Shown here piece after piece: positions 8,073 through 16,403 of a stretch of DNA of 37,184 bases (position 1 is its first letter; each line of letters starts with the position of its first letter). The stretch lies in the NCBI GenBank assembly GCA_017536765.1, contig JAFXGV010000078.1, forward strand, positions 1-37,184, given 5' to 3'. The notes beneath the pieces are model-generated. The model did no database searches and had not been told where the DNA came from. It saw nothing but the letters and a program-made list of their open reading frames with translations. The translations under genes were made by a program, and so were the position numbers. Source of the DNA: Bacteroidaceae bacterium. GTDB taxonomy: Bacteria; Bacteroidota; Bacteroidia; Bacteroidales; Bacteroidaceae.

Positions 8073-8687
8073 TCAATATTTGCGTTTGAATGTCTTTTTG
8101 CCCATTTGGCGTCCTTTGCCGTTGCGCTGCCCGCCTGCCGGTGCACCGGGGTTTATTCTTATCTCGCCCTCGGTAATGTCAATCCTGCCCTGCGAGTAGT
8201 GTTTGAGGTCCTCGAAAATCTTTTTGTCCTCGACACCGTCTTTGTTCCAGGCTATGTAGTTCTTCTTCATCTGCACGGTTATGAGTTCCACAAAGCGGTC
8301 GCGCTCCTCGCCCTCTTCCATTGTGCAGGCGTGTGCTATCATCTCCTCTACAATGCGGCCGTAGTGACGGTTGGCTATCTCGCCCGTCTGGTATGGGATT
8401 CTCTGCGGGGGTTCGTTGAATTTCTCTTTCTTTATAACCTCCACGGGATAGTCTATGTCCAATTGAAAATCGGCCATTATGGCAAGGTGGTCCCACAGTT
8501 TGCGCTCCCAGTCGGGCAGGATGCGTAGGTTGGGGAACATACTACCCATAATGTTTATTATGGTGTGTGCACATTTTTGTCGCTCCTCGCGGTCCTCGAT
8601 AGTGAGTGCGTGGTCAACCATCTTCTGTACCGAACGGCCATATTCGGGCAGCGGCAATCTCTTTTGTTTGGTATTGTATTCCATCAT
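8073..8687 (-). CDS. DUF4290-like conserved Bacteroidetes protein
   Basis: The 204-residue soluble protein has no signal peptide or membrane helix. It is mostly charged and helical, opening YNTKQKRLPLPEYGRSVQ. The C-terminus from about residue 180 is basic and Gly/Arg/Lys-rich (GGQRNGKGRQMGKK), which suggests contact with RNA or another polyanion. The body matches my recollection of the Bacteroidetes-specific DUF4290 family, typically found just upstream of murA; no function is established that I know of. The first of two adjacent ATG codons at 8687 is taken; the second is equally possible. Its place between tsaB and murA points to a housekeeping role, perhaps in translation or envelope growth, but that is inference. 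Confidence 0.85.
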   Translation of the reverse strand: MMEYNTKQKRLPLPEYGRSVQKMVDHALTIEDREERQKCAHTIINIMGSMFPNLRILPDWERKLWDHLAIMADFQLDIDYPVEVIKKEKFNEPPQRIPYQTGEIANRHYGRIVEEMIAHACTMEEGEERDRFVELITVQMKKNYIAWNKDGVEDKKIFEDLKHYSQGRIDITEGEIRINPGAPAGGQRNGKGRQMGKKTFKRKY

Positions 8688-8702
8688 AGTGGTACTGTTT
8701 TT

Positions 8703-9404
8703 TTAGAAGTTTTTAAGCAGTTCCTTTGGCTTGGTGGCTATGAAATTCTTCAAATAGAAGGGCTCGAAATAGGCTATGTCCTCGAAACGCTGCTCCCACA
8801 CGGCACGTTCGGCAAGCGGCATCATATTCTTTGCAAGCGGGTTGCGGAACTTTTCGGTGAAATGGGCATTAGGATGCTTTATTATGGTGCTGCACTTGGG
8901 CGCTCCGTTGCCAAAGAAATATACGGGGCGGGTGGAGAGCAGGTGGCTAAAACTCTCTTCGGTAACGATTACCGCGGCGGTCTCCTGCACCACGTTCAGT
9001 GCCCTGTCATACACGGTGGCATACACCTCGTTGCGGCGAGCATCTATCATAGGGCACAGGAGCGCCTCTTCGGGCAACTCCTCGCCCAGCAACATAGGCA
9101 CGCACATAATTGCCGTTGTGGGTATGGCCACAAGTGGTATGTTGCGCCCGTAGCACACACCTTTTGCGGTTGACGATGCTATGCGCAGGCTTGTGTATGA
9201 GCCGGGGCCGCAACTCAATGCCACTGCTGTGAGCGGCATACTGCGGCTGTCGGCCATATTTATGGCCTCCTCCACAAAGGGTGCAAGCACCTTTGCGTGT
9301 GAGCGGTCCTCTTTGTTCACTCTCTCAAAAAACACCTGTCCGTCCTCGCTCAGTGCCACCGAGCATATTTCGGTAGAGGCTTCTATATGTAGTATTACTG
9401 CCAT
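8703..9404 (-). CDS. tsaB: tRNA threonylcarbamoyladenosine biosynthesis protein TsaB
   Basis: This 233-residue protein is the TsaD partner in the complex that puts the t6A modification on ANN-decoding tRNAs. The start is set at the Met at 9404 (MAVILHIEAST), which gives the standard first beta strand of the ASKHA fold. An upstream ATG 18 codons earlier would add a polar, Lys/Asn-rich lead that is not typical and would overlap the promoter. The motif HAKVLAPFVEEA and the CGPGSYTSLRI segment (a TsaB signature) are clear. It is the first gene of the minus-strand unit, with the DUF4290-like gene 15 bp downstream. TsaD and TsaE are not in the window. Confidence 0.94.
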   Translation of the reverse strand: MAVILHIEASTEICSVALSEDGQVFFERVNKEDRSHAKVLAPFVEEAINMADSRSMPLTAVALSCGPGSYTSLRIASSTAKGVCYGRNIPLVAIPTTAIMCVPMLLGEELPEEALLCPMIDARRNEVYATVYDRALNVVQETAAVIVTEESFSHLLSTRPVYFFGNGAPKCSTIIKHPNAHFTEKFRNPLAKNMMPLAERAVWEQRFEDIAYFEPFYLKNFIATKPKELLKNF

Positions 9405-9455
9405 ATTTTTGTTGTTTTTCTGTTTTGCAAATAGCCTTATTGCGGCATTTAATGG

Positions 9456-9463
9456 CAAAAATA
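9456..9463 (-). promoter_or_regulatory. Possible -7 box for the tsaB-to-phosphatase unit
   Basis: On the minus strand the octamer TATTTTTG matches the Bacteroidetes -7 consensus TAnnTTTG, about 52 bp before the tsaB start. No TTTG is seen 19-21 bp further upstream; the stretch is AT-rich instead. The match is to one box only, so this is tentative. The divergent promoter for yicC lies about 130 bp away. Confidence 0.4.
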
Positions 9464-9565
9464 CAAATTAAATGTTATAGTTACTAATAAATAATATTTT
9501 TTAATATTGTGTTTGTGTCCTCTCTTCCTATTTTTAGGGCCTGCCGCCAAAAAATGACGGCAGCA

Positions 9566-9598
9566 TTTGCGGCTTTTTGGAAATATTGGCTATTTTTG
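9566..9598 (+). promoter_or_regulatory. Bacteroidetes-type promoter for yicC-gmk-nadD-MORN unit
   Basis: TTTG (9566-9569) and TATTTTTG (9591-9598) are separated by 21 bp and fit the -33/-7 consensus TTTG-N19-21-TAnnTTTG. Transcription would begin near 9605, leaving a leader of about 65 nt before yicC. A small hairpin (CTGCCG at 9541 pairing with CGGCAG at 9558) sits just upstream of the -33 box and could bind a regulator or be incidental. Confidence 0.65.
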
Positions 9599-9669
9599 CA
9601 TAATATTGTACATAAGAAACTTGTAATGGCGTTAGTGTAAAAAAGCACATCGCCGTAAATTTTAGCTAT

Positions 9670-10545
9670 ATGATATACTCTATGACGGGTTACGGCAAGG
9701 CTGTGGCTCTTTATTTGGACAGGAAAATCTGTATTGAGATTCGTTCGCTCAACGGCAAGGCAATGGACCTTTCAACGCGCATTGCCCCGCAGTTCAAAGG
9801 GCACGAAATGGAGATACGAACCCTTGTGACAAGTGTGCTCGAACGTGGCAAAGTCGATTTTTCGCTGTGGGTGGAGCAGAGCGAGAAGGCCGATGTGCCT
9901 TCGATAAATGTGGATGCGATGAAAACATATATAGAGCAGATGACCGAGGCTTCAAAGGCTACCTCCATCCCCCTGCCGCAGAATATGTTTGAAACATTGC
10001 TTCGCTTGCCCGATGTCATTGCCCGCAAGGAGGTGTACGAGGTGGACGACGAAGAGTGGGCTCTTGCGCTTGGTGCCATTAACGAGGCGCTCAACGATAT
10101 ACTTGCCTTCCGCAAGCAGGAGGGTGAGGCTCTGCAGGCAAAATTCCTCGATAAAATCGGCAATATTTCCTCTTTGCTCTCGAGCGTGGAGCCATATGAA
10201 AAGGAGCGTGTGGAAAAAATCCGTGCCCGCATAAAGGATACCCTTGAAAAGCAGGTGGGTGTCGATTACGACAAGAACCGCTTTGAACAGGAACTTATCT
10301 TCTACATAGAAAAACTCGATATTAACGAGGAAAAACAGCGCCTTTCCAACCACTTGAACTACTTTGTGGAAACCATCGACGGGCCTCGCGGCCAGGGTAA
10401 AAAACTCGGTTTCATAGCCCAGGAGATGGGGCGCGAGATAAACACTCTCGGCAGCAAAAGCAACCACGCCGAAATGCAGAATATCGTGGTGAAGATGAAA
10501 GACGAACTTGAGCAGATTAAAGAACAGGTATTAAACGTAATGTAA
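9670..10545 (+). CDS. YicC-family endoribonuclease
   Basis: This 291-residue protein belongs to the YicC/YloC family, recently shown in E. coli and Bacillus to be a hexameric endoribonuclease. The N-terminal YicC domain begins MIYSMTGYGKA and contains IEIRSLNGKAMDLS. The C-terminal DUF1732 domain ends with the strongly conserved stretch FIAQEMGREINTLGSK then a final helix ELEQIKEQVLNVM. Length is normal. It is immediately followed by gmk (4 bp), a widely conserved pairing that links it to nucleotide or RNA turnover. Confidence 0.95.
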   Translation: MIYSMTGYGKAVALYLDRKICIEIRSLNGKAMDLSTRIAPQFKGHEMEIRTLVTSVLERGKVDFSLWVEQSEKADVPSINVDAMKTYIEQMTEASKATSIPLPQNMFETLLRLPDVIARKEVYEVDDEEWALALGAINEALNDILAFRKQEGEALQAKFLDKIGNISSLLSSVEPYEKERVEKIRARIKDTLEKQVGVDYDKNRFEQELIFYIEKLDINEEKQRLSNHLNYFVETIDGPRGQGKKLGFIAQEMGREINTLGSKSNHAEMQNIVVKMKDELEQIKEQVLNVM

Positions 10546-10549
10546 AAAT

Positions 10550-11116
10550 ATGAGCAACGGTAAAGTAGTGATTTTTTCGGCACCATCGGGCTCGGGAAAA
10601 TCAACCTTGGTACACTATCTTATGGAGCAGGGCCTGTCGTTCGGCTTCTCGGTGTCGGCCACAAGCCGTCCGCCACGCGGCGAGGAACAACACGGTGTGG
10701 ATTACTTCTTCTTCACCCCCGACGAGTTCCGTGCAAAAATCTATGCAGGCGAGTTTGTGGAGTACGAAGAGGTCTATCCCGGGCGATTCTATGGCACGCT
10801 CAAGTCGCAGGTAGAGGAGCAGCTGACGCGTCAGAATATCCTGTTCGACGTGGATGTAAAGGGTGGTTGCAGCCTTAAGAAATATTATGGCTCGCGTGCA
10901 TTGTTCATCTTTGTGCAGGCTCCGTCGATAGAGGAGTTGCGCAACCGCCTTATACAGCGTGGCGATACCGCCCCCGACGAGATAGAGAACCGCATAGGAA
11001 AGGCCGAGTATGAAATGACCTTCTCAAAATATGCCGACAGGGTTATTGTGAACGACAACCTGGACAAAGCAAAAGAGGAGGTTCTTGCCGTTGTCAACAA
11101 ATTTTTGAATGAATAG
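10550..11116 (+). CDS. gmk: Guanylate kinase
   Basis: This 188-residue enzyme phosphorylates GMP to GDP with ATP. The P-loop SAPSGSGKST is at residues 10-19. The GMP-binding region (TSRPPRGEEQHGVDYFF) and a lid segment with RL-Q-RG are visible. Length matches bacterial Gmk, slightly on the short side. The start at 10550 is the only one placing the P-loop at the normal distance. The reading frame overlaps nadD by 8 bp, so the two are probably translationally coupled. Confidence 0.97.
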   Translation: MSNGKVVIFSAPSGSGKSTLVHYLMEQGLSFGFSVSATSRPPRGEEQHGVDYFFFTPDEFRAKIYAGEFVEYEEVYPGRFYGTLKSQVEEQLTRQNILFDVDVKGGCSLKKYYGSRALFIFVQAPSIEELRNRLIQRGDTAPDEIENRIGKAEYEMTFSKYADRVIVNDNLDKAKEEVLAVVNKFLNE

Positions 11117-11690
11117 GATTCCCACCGTGATATTCGGCGGCAGTTTCGACCCCGTGCACACGGGCCATTTGGCACTTGCCCGCGAGGTGTGTGGCAGGGG
11201 GCTTGCACAGGAGGTGTGGTTTATGGTGTCGCCGCAGAATCCTCACAAGGCCGATGTGCGGCTCACTCCCGAGGATGCCCGCTTGCGTATGGTGCAGCTT
11301 GCCACGGCAGGCGACAGCCGCCTTGTGGCCTGTGACTTTGAATTTTCCCTTCCGCGCCCATCATATACGGTGCACACGTTGGAGGCCCTGCGTAGTGCAT
11401 ATCCGTCGCGCGAGTTCATCCTGCTCATAGGTGCCGATAACTGGGAAAAATTCCATAAATGGTACAAATGGCAAGAGATTCTTGCAAATCATCGAATAAT
11501 AGTCTATCCTCGTGGAAGCGAAAAACAGCCGCCCCTGCCACAGGGCGTGACGTGGCTCTCCGCTGCATTGCACGATGTAAGTTCCACGCAGGTGCGCCGA
11601 GCCGTGGCCGCGGGCATCGATGCTTCGGAAATGGTGACGCCACAGGTGTGGCAATATATAAAGGATAATAAATTATATACAATAGAGTAA
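11109..11690 (+). CDS. nadD: Nicotinate-nucleotide adenylyltransferase
   Basis: This 193-residue enzyme makes deamido-NAD from nicotinate mononucleotide and ATP in NAD synthesis. The nucleotidyltransferase motif GGSFDPVHTGH is at residues 10-20 with both HxGH histidines (His17, His20). The second signature, SSTQVRRAV, is near residues 158-166. The start ATG lies inside the last codons of gmk (8-bp overlap). It is followed by the MORN gene through a one-base stop/start overlap (TAATG). Its presence in an operon with gmk is common in Bacteroidetes. Confidence 0.96.
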   Translation: MNRIPTVIFGGSFDPVHTGHLALAREVCGRGLAQEVWFMVSPQNPHKADVRLTPEDARLRMVQLATAGDSRLVACDFEFSLPRPSYTVHTLEALRSAYPSREFILLIGADNWEKFHKWYKWQEILANHRIIVYPRGSEKQPPLPQGVTWLSAALHDVSSTQVRRAVAAGIDASEMVTPQVWQYIKDNKLYTIE

Positions 11691-12334
11691 TGAGAAAAAT
11701 ACTGTTCACTACATTTATATTACTATCCACAATGCTTGTGGCACAGGAACAGGTGCAATTCTATCCTGTTATGAGCGACCCCTTGCAGGCGGTATTCTGC
11801 GATTACGCATCGGCCGAGGGCGAGGTGAAGTATGTGTCGAACAACCACGGCCAGTATGTGGGCAATTTTATAGATAATAAAATTTATGGTTGGGGCTATT
11901 TCCTCTCCAATAGCGGTGCGCAAACATTCGGCCAGTACCGCAACGGCCGCCACTTTTTCGGCATAACCATTACGATGGAGACTGCCCGCGTGGGTAGCGA
12001 TGACCATTTTGTGGAGTACGACCTTGCTACAGGCAATATCCTGCGCGTGTGTACCCCCGAGGGCAATCCCCGCCTTTCGGCTCCCTATGTACCCACGACC
12101 GATAACCCCGTTCCACTTTATACATTCCGGAAGATTGTATATGAAAATGGCGACACCTATTACGGCGAGCTCTATAACGGCCGCCGCCACGGCTATGGCA
12201 TATACTATTGGGCCAATGGCGATTTCTGGTATGGCAAATACGAAGATGGCTACCGCCAGGGCTATGGCGCGCTCTATAAGACCGACCACAGAGTCTTTTC
12301 GGGCCGTTGGATAGGCGACAGCAAGGTTGAGTGA
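11690..12334 (+). CDS. Secreted MORN-repeat protein
   Basis: The 214-residue protein has a signal peptide (MRKILFTTFILLSTMLVAQ, cut after about residue 18). It carries MORN-type repeats: YVGNFIDNKIYGWGYF, then a tight C-terminal set with YYGELYNGRRHGYGIYY, WYGKYEDGYRQGYGALY and a last half repeat FSGRWIGDSK. MORN repeats form beta-hairpin rows that in other proteins bind lipids or partner proteins; no enzyme motif is seen. It begins in the nadD stop codon, so it is coupled to an NAD synthesis gene, although it is exported. The function cannot be told from sequence. Confidence 0.85.
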   Translation: MRKILFTTFILLSTMLVAQEQVQFYPVMSDPLQAVFCDYASAEGEVKYVSNNHGQYVGNFIDNKIYGWGYFLSNSGAQTFGQYRNGRHFFGITITMETARVGSDDHFVEYDLATGNILRVCTPEGNPRLSAPYVPTTDNPVPLYTFRKIVYENGDTYYGELYNGRRHGYGIYYWANGDFWYGKYEDGYRQGYGALYKTDHRVFSGRWIGDSKVE

Positions 12335-12486
12335 CAGCGTTTTTTTTGCCGCATTCCCTTGTTGCAAACAAACGGCAAACAACTTGCGAACCAATTTTGT
12401 ATTGCAGTCTTTAACAGCCGTTCTATTTTTGCATTGCGCTGCTTTTAATCATTTTTTTACATTACACTCACAAAAAATATCATTTT

Positions 12487-12517
12487 TTTGCTTTGTAATT
12501 ATTTATGGCTATATTTG
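12487..12517 (+). promoter_or_regulatory. Consensus Bacteroidetes promoter for the GH109-like gene
   Basis: TTTG (12487-12490) is followed after exactly 19 bp by TATATTTG (12510-12517), a full match to TTTG-N19-TAnnTTTG. The region 12335-12578 has no gene and is AT-rich. Transcription would start near 12524, giving a 55-nt AT-rich leader of the kind linked to strong translation in this phylum. A T-run at 12340-12347 could help end the upstream operon, but I see no stable stem before it. Confidence 0.75.
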
Positions 12518-12578
12518 CAACTGCAACTAACGTTTGTTTCGATTTTTTATAAATTTATAAACATAAAAAAATAACAGT

Positions 12579-14243
12579 ATGAACTTTAAGAAAATCTTTG
12601 GTTACGCATTTGCAGCCGTAATGGCTCTTTCAGGCGTTACCGCACAGGCACAATCTCTGTCTCCCTCAACAAAGTGGAGCTGGGACAAAGGTACTATTGT
12701 TGTTGAGACTCCCGCTCGTCCCGAGGGCCAGCAGCACGTTCTTAACTTGGCAGTTGCCCCCATCCAGACAGTGCGCGTTGCATTCGTTGGTCTTGGTATG
12801 CGCGGCCCCGGTGCTGTAACCCGTTTCTGCCGTATCCCCGGTGTTGAAATCGTTGCTCTTTGCGACTATGAGTATGAGCGCGCCGAGAAGTGCCAGAAGG
12901 AGCTTCGCAGTCAGGGCCTTATGCCTGCCGACATCTACAGTGGCGAGAAGGGTTATGAGGAGCTTTGCAAACGTCCCGACATCGACCTCGTTTACATTGC
13001 TGCCGACTGGAACCACCACTATCCCATTGCAAAATGTGCTTTGGAGAATGGCAAGCACGCAGCCATCGAGGTACCCTCTGCAATGAACCTCGAGCAGTGC
13101 TGGAGCCTTATCGAGCTTGCAGAAAAGACACGTCTTCACTGCTTTATCCTCGAGAACTGCTGCTACGACGACTATGAGATGAACGCTCTCGCTATGGCAC
13201 AGGATGGCGTTTTCGGTGAGATTATCCGCGCCGAGGGTGCCTATATCCACAGCCTCGAGTGGTTCTGGGATGCATATTGGAAGGACCCCGCCGACAACGA
13301 TGTTGACAACCTCCACTGGCGTCTGAAATACAACAAGGAGAACCGTGGCGACCTCTACGCTACTCACGGCCTTGGCCCCGTTGCACAGTGTCTCGACATT
13401 CACCGTGGCGACCGTTTCACCACACTTGTTGCTATGGATACAGAGCCTTTCTTCGGCAAAGCACTTGTAAAGGAGAAAACAGGTAAAGAGTGCAAGGAGT
13501 TCCGCAATGGCGACCACACCACTACACTTATGCGTACAGCAAACGGTAAGGTTGTTGAGATTCAGCACAACGTTATGACTCCCCAGCCCTACAACCGTTT
13601 GTTCAAGCTCACAGGTACAAAGGGTTATGCAACCAAGTATCCCACACCCGAGCTCGCACTCTCAGGCGAGGCTCTCAAAGGCACAGGCGCTCCTCAGGTT
13701 GATAACCTCAACGCCCACGGCTTTATGAGCGCAGAGCAGAGAGATGCTATGATGGCAAAATACTATCACCCCATCCTCAAGAAGTATGTTGAGAAAGGTC
13801 GCGACCTTGGTCACGGCGGTATGGACTTCGTGATGGATTCACGTCTTGTTTACTGCTTGCAGAATGGTCTTCCCCTCGATATGGACGTATATGATATGGC
13901 TGAGTGGTGCTGCTTGGGAGAGCTCGGTACATTGTCAATGGACAACAACTGCGCACCTGTGACATTCCCCGACTTTACTCGCGGTCACTGGAACGAGGTT
14001 AAGGGTTACAAGCACGCATATGCTGCTCCCGAGGTTGAGGCTGCCACAGAGGCTGCTGCCGAGGCTTACACAGCTGCACAGAAAGAGGTTACAGCTAAGG
14101 CTGAGCTCTGGAAGTTGTACGATGCAGTGAAGGCTGCCGAGACACCTGCTGCAAAGGCAAAGGCTCAGAAAGCATTTGACAAGGCTCGCGCTGCTGCCGA
14201 GAAGAAAATCGACAAGGCAGTAAAGAAGGCTTTGAAGAAGTAA
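12579..14243 (+). CDS. Secreted Gfo/Idh/MocA family protein, GH109-like, with Ala/Lys-rich tail
   Basis: The protein has 554 residues. A signal peptide (about 1-25, ending TAQAQ) precedes an NAD-binding Rossmann domain with AFVGLGMRGPGAV (GxGxxG at 71-76). The mid-part resembles GH109 alpha-N-acetylgalactosaminidases, which use bound NAD in a redox-elimination mechanism. NRGDLYATHGLGPVAQ, with His263, corresponds to a conserved GH109-type active-site segment. Substrate is therefore probably a terminal alpha-GalNAc or a related sugar, but other secreted oxidoreductases share this fold. From about residue 482 a 73-residue tail rich in Ala, Lys and Glu follows, ending KKIDKAVKKALKK; it is predicted helical and is not part of the usual family. 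Codon choice is strongly biased (GTT, CTT, CTC, CGT frequent), as in abundant proteins. It is a single-gene unit with its own promoter and terminator. Confidence 0.8.
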   Translation: MNFKKIFGYAFAAVMALSGVTAQAQSLSPSTKWSWDKGTIVVETPARPEGQQHVLNLAVAPIQTVRVAFVGLGMRGPGAVTRFCRIPGVEIVALCDYEYERAEKCQKELRSQGLMPADIYSGEKGYEELCKRPDIDLVYIAADWNHHYPIAKCALENGKHAAIEVPSAMNLEQCWSLIELAEKTRLHCFILENCCYDDYEMNALAMAQDGVFGEIIRAEGAYIHSLEWFWDAYWKDPADNDVDNLHWRLKYNKENRGDLYATHGLGPVAQCLDIHRGDRFTTLVAMDTEPFFGKALVKEKTGKECKEFRNGDHTTTLMRTANGKVVEIQHNVMTPQPYNRLFKLTGTKGYATKYPTPELALSGEALKGTGAPQVDNLNAHGFMSAEQRDAMMAKYYHPILKKYVEKGRDLGHGGMDFVMDSRLVYCLQNGLPLDMDVYDMAEWCCLGELGTLSMDNNCAPVTFPDFTRGHWNEVKGYKHAYAAPEVEAATEAAAEAYTAAQKEVTAKAELWKLYDAVKAAETPAAKAKAQKAFDKARAAAEKKIDKAVKKALKK

Positions 14244-14266
14244 TTTCAATCTTTCCGAACAATATC

Positions 14267-14299
14267 CAAGGGGCGCCTCGCGAGGCGCCCCTTGTTTTT
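14267..14299 (+). terminator. Rho-independent terminator after the GH109-like gene
   Basis: A perfect 14-bp inverted repeat (14267-14280 with 14281-14294; centre CTCG/CGAG) is followed by TTTTT. The stem is very GC-rich, 23 bp after the stop codon. The remainder of 14300-14466 is AT-rich with no gene. Confidence 0.92.
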
Positions 14300-14466
14300 G
14301 CATTGTGCAGCATTTGCTCATCTTGCCTGTTGAATAATATCTTGCCTTCTTGTCAGTTTTGAAACAAATGTAGAAAACAAAACTTGTATAATTTTGTAAA
14401 AAAGTTGCGTTAAACGGCTCTAATTGCACTTTTTTTGAAAAAAGTATGCATTAAATTTTGTAACAT

Positions 14467-14498
14467 TTTAGGATAAGAAAAAAATATTTATAATTTTG
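14467..14498 (+). promoter_or_regulatory. Likely promoter for the aro operon
   Basis: TAATTTTG (14491-14498) matches the -7 consensus TAnnTTTG. A degenerate -33 (TTTA at 14467-14470) lies 20 bp upstream; a better TTTG at 14457-14460 is too far away. The leader of about 40 nt before aroF is AT-rich and has no peptide or hairpin that would suggest attenuation. Confidence 0.5.
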
Positions 14499-14544
14499 CG
14501 CCTCAATAAGAATTTGTAAAAGAAAAGATAAAAAAGAAGACGTT

Positions 14545-15558
14545 ATGATAGCTGTATTGAAGAATGGCGTTACAAAAGCGCAGCGCGACAACCTTATCCA
14601 TTGGCTGGAGTCGCAGAAAGTGAGAGTTCACGTGTCGGAGGGCGAGATGCAAACAGTGCTCGGCCTCATAGGCGATACAAGTAAAATAGATATAGACCTT
14701 CTTTCGGGCTTGGAAATCATAGAGAATGTTACCCGAATAAGCGAGCCCTTCAAAAGTGCCAACCGTCGTTTCCACCCCGAGGACACAATTGTAGAGGTGG
14801 GTAGCGGCGAAAACAGAGTGAAAATAGGCGGTGGCCACTTTGCTATTATGGCAGGCCCCTGCTCGGTTGAGTCGGAGGAGCAGATTCTCACCATTGCCAG
14901 GGCTGTCAAGGCATCGGGTGCCAATATTCTGCGCGGTGGAGCCTTCAAACCCCGTACATCGCCCTACGATTTTCAGGGCTTGCGTGCCGAGGGCCTTCAG
15001 CTGCTGTTGAAGGCGCGCGAAGCTACAGGCCTTCCCATTGTAACAGAAATAATGAGTGCGGCACACCTCGACCTCTTTGCCGATGTTGATATTATTCAGG
15101 TGGGTGCACGCAATATGCAGAACTTTGAACTTCTCAAGGAGCTTGGCCGTTCTAACAAGCCAATCCTTCTGAAGCGCGGTCTTTCGGCCACCCTCAAGGA
15201 GCTCCTTATGAGTGCCGAATATATTATGTCCGAGGGTAACGAGCAGGTGATGCTTTGCGAGCGTGGTATTCGCAGTTACGACAACTACACCCGCAACGTG
15301 CTCGACCTTGCAGCAGTTCCTGTGCTCCACGGCCTCACCCACCTGCCTGTGGTTGTCGATCCCAGCCACGCAACAGGCGTTTCGCGCCTTGTGCGTCCTA
15401 TGGCTTGCGCAGCCTGTGCCGCAGGTGCCGACGGCCTTATCATTGAGGTGCACAACGACCCCGCCCACGCTCTTTGCGATGGTGCGCAGTCGCTCACTCC
15501 CGCACAGTTCGACGAGGTGGCATCGCGCGTGCGTGAGATACGCAGCATAATGCACTAA
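14545..15558 (+). CDS. aroF: 3-deoxy-7-phosphoheptulonate (DAHP) synthase, Thermotoga-type
   Basis: This 337-residue enzyme condenses PEP and erythrose 4-phosphate, the entry to the shikimate pathway. The first ~70 residues form a ferredoxin-like domain ([26 protein letters not shown]), as in the Thermotoga maritima enzyme, where it mediates feedback control by Tyr/Phe. The catalytic barrel carries AGPCSVES with metal-binding Cys106, KPRTSPY (135-141), LLKRGL, CERGIR and VDPSHATG. There is no fused chorismate mutase, unlike the DAHP synthase of Bacteroides as I recall it. It is the first gene of the aro operon; tyrA follows after 13 bp. Confidence 0.95.
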   Translation: MIAVLKNGVTKAQRDNLIHWLESQKVRVHVSEGEMQTVLGLIGDTSKIDIDLLSGLEIIENVTRISEPFKSANRRFHPEDTIVEVGSGENRVKIGGGHFAIMAGPCSVESEEQILTIARAVKASGANILRGGAFKPRTSPYDFQGLRAEGLQLLLKAREATGLPIVTEIMSAAHLDLFADVDIIQVGARNMQNFELLKELGRSNKPILLKRGLSATLKELLMSAEYIMSEGNEQVMLCERGIRSYDNYTRNVLDLAAVPVLHGLTHLPVVVDPSHATGVSRLVRPMACAACAAGADGLIIEVHNDPAHALCDGAQSLTPAQFDEVASRVREIRSIMH

Positions 15559-15571
15559 CCCCCCCGGCCTT

Positions 15572-16402
15572 ATGAAGGTAGGTATAGTTGGTTTGGGACT
15601 CATAGGTGGTTCCGCAGCAAAGGCATTCAAAGCTGCGGGCCACACCGTTTATGGATATGACATAGATGCCACTGTGCTGGGTTATGCCCGCCTCGATGGT
15701 ACCATAGACAAGGAGCTTGCGAAAAACACATTGCCCCAGTGCAACCTCATACTCCTTACCGCCACCCCCGCGGCAGTCATCGGCTATCTTGCCGATAATG
15801 CGCCACACATAGCCCCGCAGGCTTTGGTCGTGGATTTTTGCGGTACCAAGCGCGCTGTGTGCGAGCAGGGCTTTGCCCTTGCCGCACAGTATGGTTTCAC
15901 GTTTGTGGGTGGTCACCCTATGGCAGGCCTTCAATATTCGGGATATAAGCATTCCCGTGCCACGCTTTTTGGCGGAGCATCCTTTATTATGGTACCGCCC
16001 GTGCACGACGACATCAATCTGCTCGACAGAGTGAAGCAGGCACTTGCCCCGCTCGACTTCAAGAAATTCGTGGTTACAACAGCCGATTTCCACGACCGTA
16101 TGATAGCCTACACGTCGCAAATGTGCCACGTTGTGTCCAATGCCTTTATAAAGAGCCCGTCGGCACAGTATCACAAGGGTTACAGCGCGGGTAGTTTCCG
16201 CGATTTCACCCGCGTGTCGCGCCTCAACGAAAAGATGTGGACCGAGCTGTTCCTGGAGAACCGCGAGAATCTCCTTGCCGAGCTCGATTTGTTAATAGAC
16301 TCCCTCAACCAATATCGCGATGCTATGGCGGCAGGCGATGCCGATACCCTTTGCCGTTTGTTGCGCGAGGGGCGTATAGCCAAGGAGGAAACAGAAAAAT
16401 AA
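15572..16402 (+). CDS. tyrA: Prephenate dehydrogenase
   Basis: The 276-residue enzyme oxidatively decarboxylates prephenate to 4-hydroxyphenylpyruvate for tyrosine. The NAD-binding motif GLGLIGGS is at residues 7-14. The GGHPMAG segment (His115 region), typical of TyrA/arogenate dehydrogenases, is present, followed by the helical dimerisation domain from about 170. There is no C-terminal ACT domain, so feedback regulation probably sits on aroF and pheA. Arogenate as an alternative substrate cannot be excluded. It lies between aroF (13-bp gap of Cs and Gs) and aroB (1 bp gap). Confidence 0.93.
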   Translation: MKVGIVGLGLIGGSAAKAFKAAGHTVYGYDIDATVLGYARLDGTIDKELAKNTLPQCNLILLTATPAAVIGYLADNAPHIAPQALVVDFCGTKRAVCEQGFALAAQYGFTFVGGHPMAGLQYSGYKHSRATLFGGASFIMVPPVHDDINLLDRVKQALAPLDFKKFVVTTADFHDRMIAYTSQMCHVVSNAFIKSPSAQYHKGYSAGSFRDFTRVSRLNEKMWTELFLENRENLLAELDLLIDSLNQYRDAMAAGDADTLCRLLREGRIAKEETEK

Positions 16403-16403
16403 T

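Noticed and set aside
9405-9458. Upstream ATG for tsaB
   Set aside because: The extra 18 residues are polar and atypical, and the -7 box would fall inside the gene.
12666-13568. 300-codon minus-strand frame over the GH109-like gene
   Set aside because: Shadow caused by biased codon use of the sense gene; no start context or motif.
14300-14544. Riboswitch, T-box or attenuator in front of the aro operon
   Set aside because: The leader is AT-rich with no leader peptide rich in Phe/Tyr/Trp and no competing hairpins.
14503-15645. 380-codon minus-strand frame over aroF
   Set aside because: Mirror of the aroF frame; translation is compositionally odd and aroF is an unmistakable family member.
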